A stretch of DNA of 64,000 nt from the NCBI RefSeq assembly GCF_024399315.1, contig NZ_CP075170.1, forward strand, positions 620,001-684,000, in the 5' to 3' direction. The position numbers were made by a program, and so were the translations under genes. The stretch comes from Chryseobacterium sp. MA9. Its GTDB lineage: Bacteria > Bacteroidota > Bacteroidia > Flavobacteriales > Weeksellaceae. Within the stretch, counting starts at the first letter, position 1. Each line of letters starts with the position of its first letter. Under the pieces are notes generated by a model. That model was not told where the DNA came from, made no database searches, and saw only the letters and a program-made list of their open reading frames with translations. Below, one piece after another: positions 15,648-25,235 of the stretch.

Positions 15648-18380
15648 ATGGATCTATTTGTGTTAGTGCCAATTTTTGGTGTCGTAGCGTTACTTTATAC
15701 ATTTCTTCAGAGCAACTGGGTAAATAAACAGAATGCCGGAAATGAAAAAATGAAAATAATCAGCGGCCATATTGCAGACGGTGCAATGGCTTTTCTAAAG
15801 GCTGAATATAAAATCTTAATGTATTTCGTGGTGATAGTCGCCATTTTACTTGCCGTAATGGGATCAAGCAATGCTAACTCACATTGGAGTATTGGAATTG
15901 CTTTTGCTGTAGGGGCTGTATTTTCCGCATCAGCAGGCTTTATCGGAATGAAAATAGCCACCAAAGCCAATGTCAGGACAGCAGAAGCAGCAAGAACTTC
16001 GCTATCGAAAGCTCTTAAAGTATCGTTTACAGGAGGTTCTGTTATGGGAATGGGGGTTGCCGGACTTGCTGTTTTAGGATTAGGATCACTATTCCTGATT
16101 ATTAAGCAGATTTTTGCACCTGATGCCACAGTAGATTCTCTTGAAATGGAAAAGACCATTGAAATTCTTACCGGATTTTCTTTAGGTGCAGAATCCATAG
16201 CACTTTTTGCAAGAGTAGGAGGTGGTATTTATACAAAAGCGGCAGATGTAGGTGCTGACCTTGTAGGAAAAGTAGAAGCCGGAATTCCCGAAGATGATCC
16301 CCGAAATCCTGCAACTATTGCAGATAACGTAGGAGATAACGTAGGAGATGTAGCGGGAATGGGTGCCGACCTTTTCGGATCTTATGTCGCAACGGTTCTG
16401 GCAACTATGGTATTAGGTAGAGAAACTGTTTCCGATGATGCCTTCGGAGGTTTTGCTCCAATCCTTCTGCCGATGCTGATTGCAGGAACAGGAATTATAT
16501 TTTCAATGATCGGAACTTTGTTTGTGAAGATTAATGATAATGAAGGCTCATCCACTTCCAGTGTACAGAATGCTTTAAATCTTGGAAACTGGGGAAGTAT
16601 TGTTATTACAGCCATTTCATCTTACTTCTTGGTAACTTATATCCTTCCTGAAAAAATGGTTCTAAGAGGCCATGAGTTTACTAAAATGGGAGTATTTGGT
16701 GCTATAATGGTAGGATTGGTTGTAGGGACTTTAATGAGTATTATTACAGAATACTATACAGCAATGGGTAAAAGACCCGTTTCCAGCATTGTAAGACAGT
16801 CTTCTACGGGACATGCAACAAATATTATCGGGGGGCTTTCCGTTGGTATGGAATCTACTTTACTTCCGATTATCGTATTGGCAGGGGGGATCTATGGATC
16901 TTATCTGTGTGCCGGACTTTATGGAGTTGCTATTGCAGCGGCAGGAATGATGGCTACTACTGCTATGCAGCTGGCGATTGATGCTTTTGGGCCTATTGCT
17001 GATAATGCAGGCGGTATTGCAGAAATGAGTGAACTTCCCAAAGAAGTACGTGAAAGAACAGATATCCTGGATGCTGTAGGAAATACAACGGCAGCTACCG
17101 GAAAAGGATTTGCAATTGCTTCAGCAGCGTTGACAGCATTAGCATTATTTGCCGCTTTTGTAGGAATTGCTGGAATTGACGGAATTGATATTTACAGAGC
17201 GGATGTTTTGGCCGGTCTATTTGTTGGTGGAATGATACCGTTTATCTTTTCATCATTGGCAATCACTGCGGTTGGACAAGCTGCAATGGCCATGGTAGAA
17301 GAAGTAAGAAGACAGTTTCGTGAAATTCCTGGGATTTTAGAAGGAAAGGCACAACCTGAATATGAAAAATGTGTTGCCATCTCTACAGATGCATCTATCA
17401 GAAAAATGATGCTGCCTGGTGCTATAGCGATCATTTCTCCACTCTTAATCGGATTTATTTTCGGTCCTGAAGTGTTGGGAGGATTTTTGGCTGGTGCTAC
17501 GGTATGTGGTGTTTTGATGGGAATGTTCCAGAATAATGCAGGAGGAGCCTGGGATAATGCTAAAAAATCATTTGAAAAAGGGGTGGATATTAATGGGCAG
17601 ACCTATTACAAAGGTTCAGAACCACATAAAGCATCTGTAACAGGAGATACAGTAGGAGATCCTTTTAAAGATACTTCCGGACCGTCCATGAATATCCTGA
17701 TCAAATTAATGTCCATCGTTTCTTTGGTAATTGCACCTACTTTAGCAGTATTGCATAAAGATAAAATCGAAGCCAATAGAAAGGCAAAGATTGAAAGCCT
17801 TACCGGAGTATCTGCGGCTACAGCAGCTGGCCATACAGATCTTACAACAGTTCCGGTTTCCCCTGGTGTAGTTCAGGGGCATCTTAATGAAAGCGGTGAC
17901 TTTGTGTATGAAACAGGAAATATTCAGAAAATTAAACTGGATGGTGGAAAAACAATTGCTATAGGAGATGGAAGTCAGCTTTACCAGCTTTATAATGTGG
18001 TGAAACAAAAAGATAAATCTGCCTTAGACCCTAATAAATGGTACACGATTGAAAATCTTTATTTTGAAACAGGTTCCAGTGATCTGAAAGCAGGTTATGA
18101 GCTACAGTTGAATACTTTAGCCGAAATCTTAAATGCATATCCTGACCTGAAAATAAAATTAGGTGGATATACAGATAACAGCGGTAATGAAGAAAGCAAT
18201 CTTCAGCTGTCTAATTTAAGAGCACAAACAGCAAAACTTAAATTACTGGAGCTGGGTGTTTCTGCAGACAGAGTGGAAGCTGAAGGATATGGTTCACAGC
18301 ATCCAGTATGTGAAGCCAATGACACTGATGAGTGTAAAGCAAAAAACAGAAGAATTGATGTAAGAGTTCTGGCTCTTTAA
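15648..18380 (+). CDS. hppA: Ion-translocating pyrophosphatase with OmpA-like domain
   Basis: Membrane pump coupling PPi hydrolysis to H+ or Na+ export. Residues 1-700 are the usual core with about 16 helices, the substrate motif [20 protein letters not shown], and the second acidic motif KKSFEKG...[25 protein letters not shown] has Ala where K-independent enzymes have Lys, indicating the K+-dependent subfamily; the H+ versus Na+ question stays open. Unusually, a linker (about 700-800) leads to an OmpA-like peptidoglycan-binding domain at 802-910 ([44 protein letters not shown]). The C-terminus of these pumps faces the periplasm, so the domain could tie the pump to the wall. Cys at 888 and 895 could form the disulfide loop seen in other OmpA domains. 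Confidence 0.95.
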   Translation: MDLFVLVPIFGVVALLYTFLQSNWVNKQNAGNEKMKIISGHIADGAMAFLKAEYKILMYFVVIVAILLAVMGSSNANSHWSIGIAFAVGAVFSASAGFIGMKIATKANVRTAEAARTSLSKALKVSFTGGSVMGMGVAGLAVLGLGSLFLIIKQIFAPDATVDSLEMEKTIEILTGFSLGAESIALFARVGGGIYTKAADVGADLVGKVEAGIPEDDPRNPATIADNVGDNVGDVAGMGADLFGSYVATVLATMVLGRETVSDDAFGGFAPILLPMLIAGTGIIFSMIGTLFVKINDNEGSSTSSVQNALNLGNWGSIVITAISSYFLVTYILPEKMVLRGHEFTKMGVFGAIMVGLVVGTLMSIITEYYTAMGKRPVSSIVRQSSTGHATNIIGGLSVGMESTLLPIIVLAGGIYGSYLCAGLYGVAIAAAGMMATTAMQLAIDAFGPIADNAGGIAEMSELPKEVRERTDILDAVGNTTAATGKGFAIASAALTALALFAAFVGIAGIDGIDIYRADVLAGLFVGGMIPFIFSSLAITAVGQAAMAMVEEVRRQFREIPGILEGKAQPEYEKCVAISTDASIRKMMLPGAIAIISPLLIGFIFGPEVLGGFLAGATVCGVLMGMFQNNAGGAWDNAKKSFEKGVDINGQTYYKGSEPHKASVTGDTVGDPFKDTSGPSMNILIKLMSIVSLVIAPTLAVLHKDKIEANRKAKIESLTGVSAATAAGHTDLTTVPVSPGVVQGHLNESGDFVYETGNIQKIKLDGGKTIAIGDGSQLYQLYNVVKQKDKSALDPNKWYTIENLYFETGSSDLKAGYELQLNTLAEILNAYPDLKIKLGGYTDNSGNEESNLQLSNLRAQTAKLKLLELGVSADRVEAEGYGSQHPVCEANDTDECKAKNRRIDVRVLAL

Positions 18381-18392
18381 AATCATTAAAAT

Positions 18393-18428
18393 ATAAGAAA
18401 AGCACCGCCTTGGCGGTGCTTTTCTTAT
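18393..18428. terminator. Bidirectional terminator after hppA
   Basis: A perfect 17-bp inverted repeat with arms centred on AGCACCGCC/GGCGGTGCT and a 2-base gap, A-rich before and T-rich after. It lies between convergent hppA and the aminotransferase gene. Confidence 0.92.
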
Positions 18429-18516
18429 TATATTTATAAAACTTAGCAAAGAAAATAAAATAGCCACAATTATCTGTAAAAATCTGTGTAATTCGGGGGG
18501 GAAATACGTGAAAAAA

Positions 18517-19656
18517 TCAAAGATTCCTTTTTAAATGTTCCAAAGCCTGGATAATCAGTTCATCCTTTTTAGCAAAACTAAACCTTACATAATCAGAATT
18601 CTGTCTTGAATTGTAAAAAGCCGAAAGTGGAAGGCAAGATACTTTTTTCTCAATCGTAAGCCATTTTGAAAACTCTACATCAGTCATTGTTGCGGAAATA
18701 TTCCTGAAATTAACGATCTGGAAAACACTTCCTTCCGCCTGTTGCTCTACTTGCAGGGGAGTTTCCTGAATCAGCTGATTAAAAATATCTCTTTTATTCT
18801 GCATTATTTCTTTATTGATGGCCGGATCAAATACATCCAGATACTTTGCAATAGCATATTGCGCCGGAGCATTGGCACTGTAAGAAATATACTGTTGATG
18901 GCATTGAAACTTTGCGGTTAAAGCTTCGGAAGAAAGCATATAACTGACTTTCCATCCGGAAGTATGAAACATTTTACCAAAAGAAAAAATACAAAACGTC
19001 TTTTCCCTAAGCTCAGGATGTATGAAAGAACTGTAGTGTTCAGTTTCGTCATAGCAGTAAGTATCATATATCTCTTCAGAAATCAAATAGATATTACGGT
19101 CCTTAATTAGCTCATATAACTGATCCCAGTCTTCCTTTTTCCAGACTTTTCCGGTTGGATTTTGGGGAGAATTTACAATGACGGCTTTAGTTTTTTCAGT
19201 AATACAGTTTTTAAACAAATCCCAGTTGATCATAAAATCACTGCCAAGATCATAATAAACAGGAATTCCTCCATTCATGACAACAGCAGGTCCATAAGTG
19301 TAATATGACGGTTGAATAATAATCACTTCATCATATTGATTTATAATTGATTTGAGGGAAGTATATAAAGCAAAGGTTGCACATGGAACAATGGTAGTTT
19401 CCTTAGCTGTAACAGGAATTCTGTGAGTCCGTTTTGCATTGAAACGGATGATACTTTCGATCAGAATAGAATTGCCGGCAAGAGGTTCATAGTGATAAGT
19501 GTCTTTTTCGGCAGCTTCTTTTAAAAATATTTTAAGTCGTTCATCAATATCAAAATCAGGAAGCCCCAGAGAAAGATCAAAGCTTCCGTGTCTGGTTGCC
19601 AGTTCGGACATTTCCGTAAAAAAGGAATAATGAGTAAATCCGTAAATTTTATCCAT
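18517..19656 (-). CDS. PLP-dependent aminotransferase, methionine-type
   Basis: Class I/II aminotransferase of 379 residues, cytoplasmic. NSPQNPTGK (162-170) positions the PLP/substrate site, and the Schiff-base lysine is K228 in SFGKMFHTSGWK. An early HYEPLAGNSIL and the short N-terminus resemble the YbdL/kynurenine-aminotransferase-like group that prefers methionine, the final step of methionine salvage. Substrate choice is an inference from overall resemblance. It stands alone and converges on hppA. Confidence 0.85.
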   Translation of the reverse strand: MDKIYGFTHYSFFTEMSELATRHGSFDLSLGLPDFDIDERLKIFLKEAAEKDTYHYEPLAGNSILIESIIRFNAKRTHRIPVTAKETTIVPCATFALYTSLKSIINQYDEVIIIQPSYYTYGPAVVMNGGIPVYYDLGSDFMINWDLFKNCITEKTKAVIVNSPQNPTGKVWKKEDWDQLYELIKDRNIYLISEEIYDTYCYDETEHYSSFIHPELREKTFCIFSFGKMFHTSGWKVSYMLSSEALTAKFQCHQQYISYSANAPAQYAIAKYLDVFDPAINKEIMQNKRDIFNQLIQETPLQVEQQAEGSVFQIVNFRNISATMTDVEFSKWLTIEKKVSCLPLSAFYNSRQNSDYVRFSFAKKDELIIQALEHLKRNL

Positions 19657-19817
19657 TTATTTTTGTATTGTAATCAAATATAATAAAAAATTAACACCAC
19701 AATTGGCTTTGTGTTGAATTATTGTCAATTTTAGAATGGATAACATATGATTTTGTGATTTTGATCCCTCATGTTGGGTTTCAATAAAAATTGTTACTTT
19801 TAAGAAATTTATTCTTT

Positions 19818-20858
19818 ATGAAAAAAATACTTATCCCGTTATTTGCCATGGCTGTAGTGACTAGTTGTGGAACGGCAAAAATACCTGAGGGGGATTCTTC
19901 ACATCCTGTTTCTACAAAACACAGCAAGGCATTCAACAATGCATACAAGGTGATTAACGCTGAGGATTTAAAGAAAAATCTGTATGTCATAGCAGCAGAT
20001 GATATGGAAGGACGTGATACAGGAAGTAAAGGACAGAAGAAAGCGGGAGAGTATATGATTAATTACTATAAAAATCTTGGTATTTCCGGACCTAAAGCAT
20101 TAGGCTCCTACTATCAGAAAGTTCCATCTGAATTTATGAGAAAGAGAGGTGGAGGCAACCTTCCTGATTCTGAAAATATTTTAGCTTTTATCGAAGGAAG
20201 CGAAAAACCGGAAGAGATTGTTGTGGTTTCTGCACACTATGATCACGTAGGAACAAAAAATGGAGTAGTATACAACGGAGCAGATGATGACGGAAGCGGA
20301 ACTGTAGCTGTAATGGAAATAGCCAAGGCATTCCAGCAGGCTAAAAAAGCAGGAAAAGGGCCTAAAAGATCGATCCTTTTTCTACATGTTACAGGCGAAG
20401 AGCACGGATTGTTTGGTTCAGAATATTATTCCGAAAATCCTGTTTTCCCATTAGCCAATACCGTTGTTGACCTTAATATTGATATGATAGGGCGTGATGA
20501 TCCTGCCAACAAAGGAAAACAATATGTGTATGTCATAGGTTCTGAAATGTTAAGTTCTCAGCTCAAAGTAATCAATGAAGCTGCCAACAAGAGAACCAAT
20601 AATCTGGAACTTAATTACAAATACGATGATTTGAATGATCCCGAACAATTATACTACCGTTCAGATCACTATAATTTCGCCAAACATAATATTCCTGTAG
20701 CATTCTTCTTTGATGGTATTCATGAAGATTATCATAAACCAACGGATGATCCTGAAAAGATTGATTATCAGCTATTGGAGAAAAGAACCCAGCTTATTTT
20801 TACAACAGCCTGGGATATTGCCAACAGGGAAGAAAGAATTGTGGTTGACAGAAAATAA
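19818..20858 (+). CDS. M28-family metallopeptidase lipoprotein
   Basis: A 346-residue predicted lipoprotein (signal ending VTSC, Cys17). I start at MKKILIPLF; a TTG nine codons upstream would spoil the signal and overlaps a -7-like TACTTTTA. The peptidase domain has the co-catalytic zinc set: HYDHVG, GADDDGSG, EEHGLFGS (catalytic Glu and ligand), NIDMIGRDD and the last His in SDHYNF. It probably trims peptides in the periplasm or on the outer membrane. PA-domain insertions seen in larger relatives are absent. Confidence 0.9.
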   Translation: MKKILIPLFAMAVVTSCGTAKIPEGDSSHPVSTKHSKAFNNAYKVINAEDLKKNLYVIAADDMEGRDTGSKGQKKAGEYMINYYKNLGISGPKALGSYYQKVPSEFMRKRGGGNLPDSENILAFIEGSEKPEEIVVVSAHYDHVGTKNGVVYNGADDDGSGTVAVMEIAKAFQQAKKAGKGPKRSILFLHVTGEEHGLFGSEYYSENPVFPLANTVVDLNIDMIGRDDPANKGKQYVYVIGSEMLSSQLKVINEAANKRTNNLELNYKYDDLNDPEQLYYRSDHYNFAKHNIPVAFFFDGIHEDYHKPTDDPEKIDYQLLEKRTQLIFTTAWDIANREERIVVDRK

Positions 20859-20881
20859 TCAGAAAATTTAAATTACATAAG

Positions 20882-20898
20882 GAATCCTTGACAAGGAT
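20882..20898. repeat. Small hairpin after M28 gene
   Basis: AATCCTT-gac-AAGGATT is a perfect 7-bp hairpin, followed by the phrase TTTTGCGCCTTTGCGCTT, a fragment I have seen often in flavobacterial spacers. No T-run follows, so it is not a clear terminator. Confidence 0.4.
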
Positions 20899-20948
20899 TA
20901 AGAATAAAAATATTTTGCGCCTTTGCGCTTATCAACAAAACAATCACC

Positions 20949-21398
20949 ATGAACATAGTAATCCGAGAAGCAAGGCCAGAAGATATTCCACAGATTCAGA
21001 TCGTAAGAAATTCTGTGAAGGAAAACACATTGTCAGATCCAGGTTTGGTTACAGATAAAGACTGCGAGGAATTTCTTTTTCATAGGGGAAAAGGATGGGT
21101 ATGTGAGGCAGAAGGTCAGATTGTAGGCTTTTCCATTGCTGACCTGAAAGAAAACAATATCTGGGCTTTGTTTGTACATCCTGACTTTGAAAACCAGAGA
21201 ATCGGCAGAAAACTTCATGACATCATGCTCAACTGGTACTTTGAACAAACAAAAGACGATCTATGGCTTGGTACTTCACCCGGAACACGGGCTGAGAATT
21301 TCTACAGAAAATCAGGATGGAAGGAAACAGGAACCCATGGAAAAGGAGAGATCAAGTTTGAAATAACCTATGAACACTGGAAAAATAAAACAGTATGA
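20949..21398 (+). CDS. GNAT family N-acetyltransferase
   Basis: A 149-residue single-domain acetyltransferase. IVIREARPEDIPQIQIVRN opens the fold; WALFVHPDFENQRIGRKLHD (about 73-92) contains the acetyl-CoA pyrophosphate loop (QRIGRK for the usual Q/RxxGxG/A). FYRKSGWKETGTHGKGEIKFE closes it. The substrate is unknown. First of three tightly linked genes; its stop overlaps the next start by 4 bases. Confidence 0.88.
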   Translation: MNIVIREARPEDIPQIQIVRNSVKENTLSDPGLVTDKDCEEFLFHRGKGWVCEAEGQIVGFSIADLKENNIWALFVHPDFENQRIGRKLHDIMLNWYFEQTKDDLWLGTSPGTRAENFYRKSGWKETGTHGKGEIKFEITYEHWKNKTV

Positions 21399-21757
21399 CA
21401 CCGAAACTAAAATCCATCAGACCTTTTATCGGAGCACAGAATTTTGAAATCAGCAGAAACTTTTACAGAGATCTCGGATTTGAAGAAGTTGTTCTGGAGT
21501 CCAAACTATCGCTGTTTATGCGGGAAGAAGTAGGCTTTTATCTTCAGGACTATTATACAAAAGATTGGGTTGATAATACCATGATCTTTATGGAAGTGGC
21601 CAATACAGATGAATTCTGGAAGGAGCTTTTATCTTTAAAGCTTACAGATACTTATGAGAATGTAAAGCTTACTCCTGTAAGAACCATGGAGTGGGGAAAA
21701 GAATGCTTTGTGCATGATCCTTCAGGGATTTTGTGGCATTTCGGTGAGTTTTTTTAA
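21395..21757 (+). CDS. VOC/glyoxalase-superfamily protein
   Basis: A 120-residue paired beta-alpha-beta-beta-beta protein: IRPFIGAQNFEISRNFYRDLGFEEV at the start and FVHDPSGILWHFGEFF at the end, as in bleomycin-resistance/glyoxalase-like proteins. Metal ligands of true glyoxalase I are not clearly kept. Translationally coupled to the GNAT gene (ATGA overlap), 11 bases before the endonuclease V-like gene. Confidence 0.8.
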   Translation: MTPKLKSIRPFIGAQNFEISRNFYRDLGFEEVVLESKLSLFMREEVGFYLQDYYTKDWVDNTMIFMEVANTDEFWKELLSLKLTDTYENVKLTPVRTMEWGKECFVHDPSGILWHFGEFF

Positions 21758-21768
21758 GGGAATAGAAT

Positions 21769-22269
21769 ATGATTTACGCATTTGATACTTATTATTATGA
21801 GGATTATGCCAATACCGTGTGTATTGCATTTGAGAACTGGACGTCTGAAAAAGAAGTGGAAGTTTTTATAGAGCAGACTGCTGTGAGTTCAGAATATGAA
21901 AGCGGGGCATTTTACAAAAGAGAATTACCCTGTATTTTAAGTTTGCTAACGAAAATTACACTAAAACCGGAAGATATTATCATTGTTGACGGATATGTTA
22001 CTCTTGACAATGACGGAAAAATAGGCTTAGGCGGACACCTCTACGAAGCATTGGAAGAAAAGTGTCCTATTATTGGAATCGCAAAAAATGAATTTACAAC
22101 TCCGGATTCCCAAAGGAGAAGTGTATTTCGGGGAGAAAGTAAAACACCACTTTTTGTGACCGCCAAAGGAATGGATGTAGATGAAGTTCAGTTGAAAGTA
22201 GAACAAATGCATGGTATTTACAGAATGCCAACGCTGCTTAAAAAATTGGATCAGCTAAGTAGAACATAA
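21769..22269 (+). CDS. Short endonuclease V-like protein
   Basis: A 166-residue protein aligning with endonuclease V, which nicks DNA or RNA near deaminated adenine (inosine). Core positions are visible: Asp6 in AFDTYYY, YKREL with Glu52, Asp74 in VDGYVTL, GLGGHLYEAL for the usual HPRxxGxAxHLG helix, and Lys106 in GIAKNEF. E. coli Nfi has about 220 residues, so this form lacks parts, mostly near the N-terminus, and the PYxPG wedge motif is changed to REL-PCIL. Activity may be kept, altered or RNA-directed. Third gene of the GNAT-VOC-EndoV unit. Confidence 0.72.
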   Translation: MIYAFDTYYYEDYANTVCIAFENWTSEKEVEVFIEQTAVSSEYESGAFYKRELPCILSLLTKITLKPEDIIIVDGYVTLDNDGKIGLGGHLYEALEEKCPIIGIAKNEFTTPDSQRRSVFRGESKTPLFVTAKGMDVDEVQLKVEQMHGIYRMPTLLKKLDQLSRT

Positions 22270-22314
22270 AAATTAAGGTCTTACTGTAATAAGTAAGATT
22301 TTTTTTAAACTTTC

Positions 22315-22334
22315 AATATACCAATCGGTATATT
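22315..22334. promoter_or_regulatory. TetR-type operator 1
   Basis: AATATACCAATCGGTATATT is a 20-bp inverted repeat, perfect but for the centre (AATC for GATC). It lies where the -33 element of the thiolase promoter should be, so binding would block RNA polymerase. The core ACCrATCGGT is typical for TetR-family repressors. Confidence 0.7.
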
Positions 22335-22339
22335 TTAAT

Positions 22340-22347
22340 TATCTTTG
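22340..22347 (+). promoter_or_regulatory. -7 box of thiolase gene
   Basis: TATCTTTG, a full consensus match, lies directly after operator 1 and about 80 bases before the ATG. Confidence 0.6.
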
Positions 22348-22353
22348 TATTAA

Positions 22354-22382
22354 TCCCTTGTGAAAGTAAAGGGAATTTTTTT
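22354..22382 (+). terminator. Weak hairpin with T-run in thiolase leader
   Basis: TCCCTT and AAGGGA enclose a 9-base loop, then a run of seven T. It sits between promoter and gene, so it could attenuate transcription. Only six base pairs, so weak. Confidence 0.3.
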
Positions 22383-22392
22383 AATTATAAAT

Positions 22393-22406
22393 ATACCGAT
22401 CGGTAT
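22393..22406. promoter_or_regulatory. TetR-type operator 2
   Basis: ATACCGATCGGTAT is a perfect 14-bp palindrome 14 bases before the thiolase ATG, the same core as operator 1, with centres 75 bp apart. Confidence 0.7.
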
Positions 22407-22420
22407 TAAAAGTAATTCAA

Positions 22421-23596
22421 ATGAAAGAAGTATTCATATTAGCTGCAAAGCGAACTCCAGTGGGTGGTTTTATGGGAAGCCTGTCCGGACTTACAGCTCC
22501 TCAGCTTGGAGCAGTTGCAATTAAAAACACTTATGAAAATATCGGATTGGCTCCGGAGCTTATAGACAGTGTGTATATGGGAAATGTACTCAGTGCCGGA
22601 CTGGGCCAGTCTCCTGCAAGACAGGCCGCTATTTTTGCAGGAATTCCCGTAGATAAAGATGCAACAACAGTAAACAAAGTCTGTGCTTCCGGAATGAAGT
22701 CGGCAATGATTGGTGCTCAGCAGGTTCAGCTTGGTCTGGAACATATTGTGATGACCGGTGGCATGGAAAGTATGAGCAATGTTCCTCATTACGTTAAACT
22801 TCGTCAGGGAACAAAATTAGGAGATACCAGTCTTACAGATGGCGTGATCAAAGATGGTCTGTGGGATGTATACAATGATTTCCATATGGGAAGTGCAGCT
22901 GAATTGGGTGTGAAAAAATATGGATTAACACGGCAGCAGCTTGATGAATACGCTTTGCTTTCCTATCATCGGGCTCAGGAAGCAACGAAAAACGGTAAGT
23001 TCAGCAATGAATTGATCCAGATATCAATTAACGGAAAGAAAGGGCCTATAATCGTAGATAAAGACGAAGATATCGACAAACTTATTCCGGAGAAGATTTC
23101 TCTTTTGAAGCCGGCATTTGAAGAAGATGGTACACTTACAGCCGCTAATTCCAGTAATTTGAATGACGGAGCTGCAGCAATATTATTAGGATCTTCAGAG
23201 GCTCTACAACAGCATAATCTTAAGCCCTTAGCCAGAATCATTGCATATGCAGATGCGGCTCAGTCCCCGGAATGGTTTACCACTTCTCCGTCTATTGCCA
23301 TTCAAAAGGTGCTGAAACAAACAGGTCTCAGTTTATCCGATATTGATTATTTCGAGATTAATGAAGCGTATTCCTCAGTGATTTTATCCAATCAGCAGAT
23401 TTTGGGTTATGACCTTAATAATGTAAATGTTTACGGTGGAGCGGTTGCTCTTGGACATCCGATTGGTGCTTCAGGAGCCCGGATTATAACAACTTTAGTC
23501 AATGTGCTTCTTCAGGAACAAGGAAGATTTGGAATAGCTGCTATCTGCAATGGAGGAGGTGGAGCATCTGCTGTTCTTATCGAAAATGTAAGTTAA
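22421..23596 (+). CDS. Acetyl-CoA C-acyltransferase (thiolase)
   Basis: Thiolase of 391 residues that cleaves 3-ketoacyl-CoA or condenses two acetyl-CoA. The nucleophile is Cys88 in NKVCASGMKS, the histidine lies in GHPIGASG, and the second Cys in ICNGGGGASA. Length and motifs fit the AtoB/degradative group. It is monocistronic here with terminators on both sides, and carries two TetR-type operators upstream, so it probably responds to an acyl-CoA or fatty acid. The repressor gene itself is not adjacent. Ketothiolase versus acetoacetyl-CoA thiolase cannot be settled from sequence alone. Confidence 0.93.
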   Translation: MKEVFILAAKRTPVGGFMGSLSGLTAPQLGAVAIKNTYENIGLAPELIDSVYMGNVLSAGLGQSPARQAAIFAGIPVDKDATTVNKVCASGMKSAMIGAQQVQLGLEHIVMTGGMESMSNVPHYVKLRQGTKLGDTSLTDGVIKDGLWDVYNDFHMGSAAELGVKKYGLTRQQLDEYALLSYHRAQEATKNGKFSNELIQISINGKKGPIIVDKDEDIDKLIPEKISLLKPAFEEDGTLTAANSSNLNDGAAAILLGSSEALQQHNLKPLARIIAYADAAQSPEWFTTSPSIAIQKVLKQTGLSLSDIDYFEINEAYSSVILSNQQILGYDLNNVNVYGGAVALGHPIGASGARIITTLVNVLLQEQGRFGIAAICNGGGGASAVLIENVS

Positions 23597-23622
23597 AACG
23601 GATAAATCTCATTCTTTATAAC

Positions 23623-23664
23623 AAAAAGATCTTTCTTGAGTAATAATTGAGAAAGGTCTTTTTT
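23623..23664 (+). terminator. Terminator after thiolase
   Basis: AAAAAGATCTTTCT and AGAAAGGTCTTTTT pair with one G-U across a 13-base loop, followed by T. Confidence 0.85.
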
Positions 23665-23794
23665 ATTTATAACATATTGATTATCCATTAGTAAATTGGA
23701 TTATCCGATAAAAATTATTCTATGGTTAATGACCTGTTTTCACAAAACTGACAAATATCATTACGTTGTTATTTTTATTAATTCTAAATAAATA

Positions 23795-23802
23795 TAAATT
23801 TG
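23795..23802 (+). promoter_or_regulatory. -7 box of GEVED gene
   Basis: TAAATTTG, consensus, 22 bases before the ATG at 23825. Confidence 0.45.
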
Positions 23803-23824
23803 TCTCAAGAAATTAAACTAAAAA

Positions 23825-25135
23825 ATGAAAAAAATAACTACTTTTTCTAGCATTGTGCTTTGTTCACTGGCGAATGCTCAATTGCAATATTGCATGCCTT
23901 CATTTCAGTATGGAGCAGACAGTAATATGATCAGTAGTGTTACTTTCGGAAACATTAATAATTCATCATCAGTTTCGTCGGGAAATGCACAAATTTACGA
24001 AGATTTTACTTCCATATCTACAGATTTGCAGTCTGGAAATTCTTATCCGATATCAGTGAAAGGTCCTTCCAGTACATTTCCGAGTGATATAGTTGTTTTT
24101 ATAGACTTTAATCAGAATGGTAATTTTGACGATGCAGGAGAAAGCTTTTATATCGGAAGACTTGAAGCAGCCAATCCAGCCAATGCTTTTACAATCAACA
24201 GTACAATAATGATTCCTGCAAATGCTTCCAGTGGGAGTACAAGAATGAGGGTACTCAAGAATACAAATGTTCAGGCTTATTCTGATCCTAATGCTGCCAA
24301 TTCTATCAGCACAGCCTGTGATTCAGGTTTAAGAGCAGGGCAGACTGAAGATTATACCGTCAATATTGTAGGAAATACAACTAATTTCCCAGCTCCTTAC
24401 TGTGGTGCTGAAAATGTGACCAGCCTTACGGTAAGCGAAATAAGTAAGGTAGAATTTGCAGGAACTGTAAGAAACAGTGCTATTGATGGTAATTCAGATG
24501 TTCTTGAAAATTTTACGGCGACTGTTTTTACTGTAAACCGCGGAAATAATTATCCTATAACGGTAACAGGAGGTACTCAAGGACAAAATACCGTATCTGT
24601 TTATGCTTACATTGATTTCAACCATAATAATCAGTTTGATGCTGATGAAAAGTTTAATCTGGGTTATCTGGACAATTCCAATCCGGTTACTACGACAGAA
24701 TCAGGAATTACATCCGGTAATATTACAATTCCGGCAGGAGCACAGCTTGGAGAAATCCGTTTCAGACTGGTGAAAGCCTATGAATCAAATTCATGGATGG
24801 GAACTTTGGAGAATCTTCCTTGCCCTTCAGGATGGTTTATCGGGCAGGCGGAAGATTATACGATTGATATTCAGCCGGAAAGTCTTTCAATAATGGAAGT
24901 TTCCAAAGATGCTTCAGCCAGTGTTAAAATATATCCGAACCCGACAGCAGATTCGGTAACAATCAGGATGAAAGAAGGGTTGGAGAAATATGAAATTTAC
25001 AATATGTCCGGTCAGAAAATATCGGAGGGTAGCTCGATGACAGTTTCTATGGACAATTTTATTCCTGGAACATATTTTATTAAAATCCTGACAAAAAATC
25101 ACAAAACAGTCACAGAAAAAATTATCAAAAGATAG
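23825..25135 (+). CDS. GEVED-domain protein with T9SS sorting domain
   Basis: A 436-residue secreted protein. A short signal peptide (MKKITTFSSIVLCSLANAQ) is followed by two GEVED domains, each with DFNxNGxFDxxxE-like loops (VVFIDFNQNGNFDDAGESF; AYIDFNHNNQFDADEKF) and ending GQTEDYTV or GQAEDYTI. Residues about 365-436 are a type A T9SS C-terminal sorting domain (IYPNPTADSVTI ... YNMSGQKI ... PGTYFIKI ... EKIIKR). It is therefore exported by the gliding/type IX machinery and anchored to, or released from, the surface. The loops suggest Ca2+ binding. Ligand unknown. Confidence 0.9.
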   Translation: MKKITTFSSIVLCSLANAQLQYCMPSFQYGADSNMISSVTFGNINNSSSVSSGNAQIYEDFTSISTDLQSGNSYPISVKGPSSTFPSDIVVFIDFNQNGNFDDAGESFYIGRLEAANPANAFTINSTIMIPANASSGSTRMRVLKNTNVQAYSDPNAANSISTACDSGLRAGQTEDYTVNIVGNTTNFPAPYCGAENVTSLTVSEISKVEFAGTVRNSAIDGNSDVLENFTATVFTVNRGNNYPITVTGGTQGQNTVSVYAYIDFNHNNQFDADEKFNLGYLDNSNPVTTTESGITSGNITIPAGAQLGEIRFRLVKAYESNSWMGTLENLPCPSGWFIGQAEDYTIDIQPESLSIMEVSKDASASVKIYPNPTADSVTIRMKEGLEKYEIYNMSGQKISEGSSMTVSMDNFIPGTYFIKILTKNHKTVTEKIIKR

Positions 25136-25181
25136 ACACATCATATCTAAATCATATCCATATCAATTTTTGTTTTTTAAT

Positions 25182-25209
25182 CGACAGGTCGTTTACCTGT
25201 CGGTTTTTT
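25182..25209. terminator. Terminator between GEVED and helicase genes
   Basis: CGACAGGT-cgttt-ACCTGTCG followed by a T-run; the genes converge here. Confidence 0.85.
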
Positions 25210-25235
25210 TATGACAAAGAACTTAAAATATTCTA

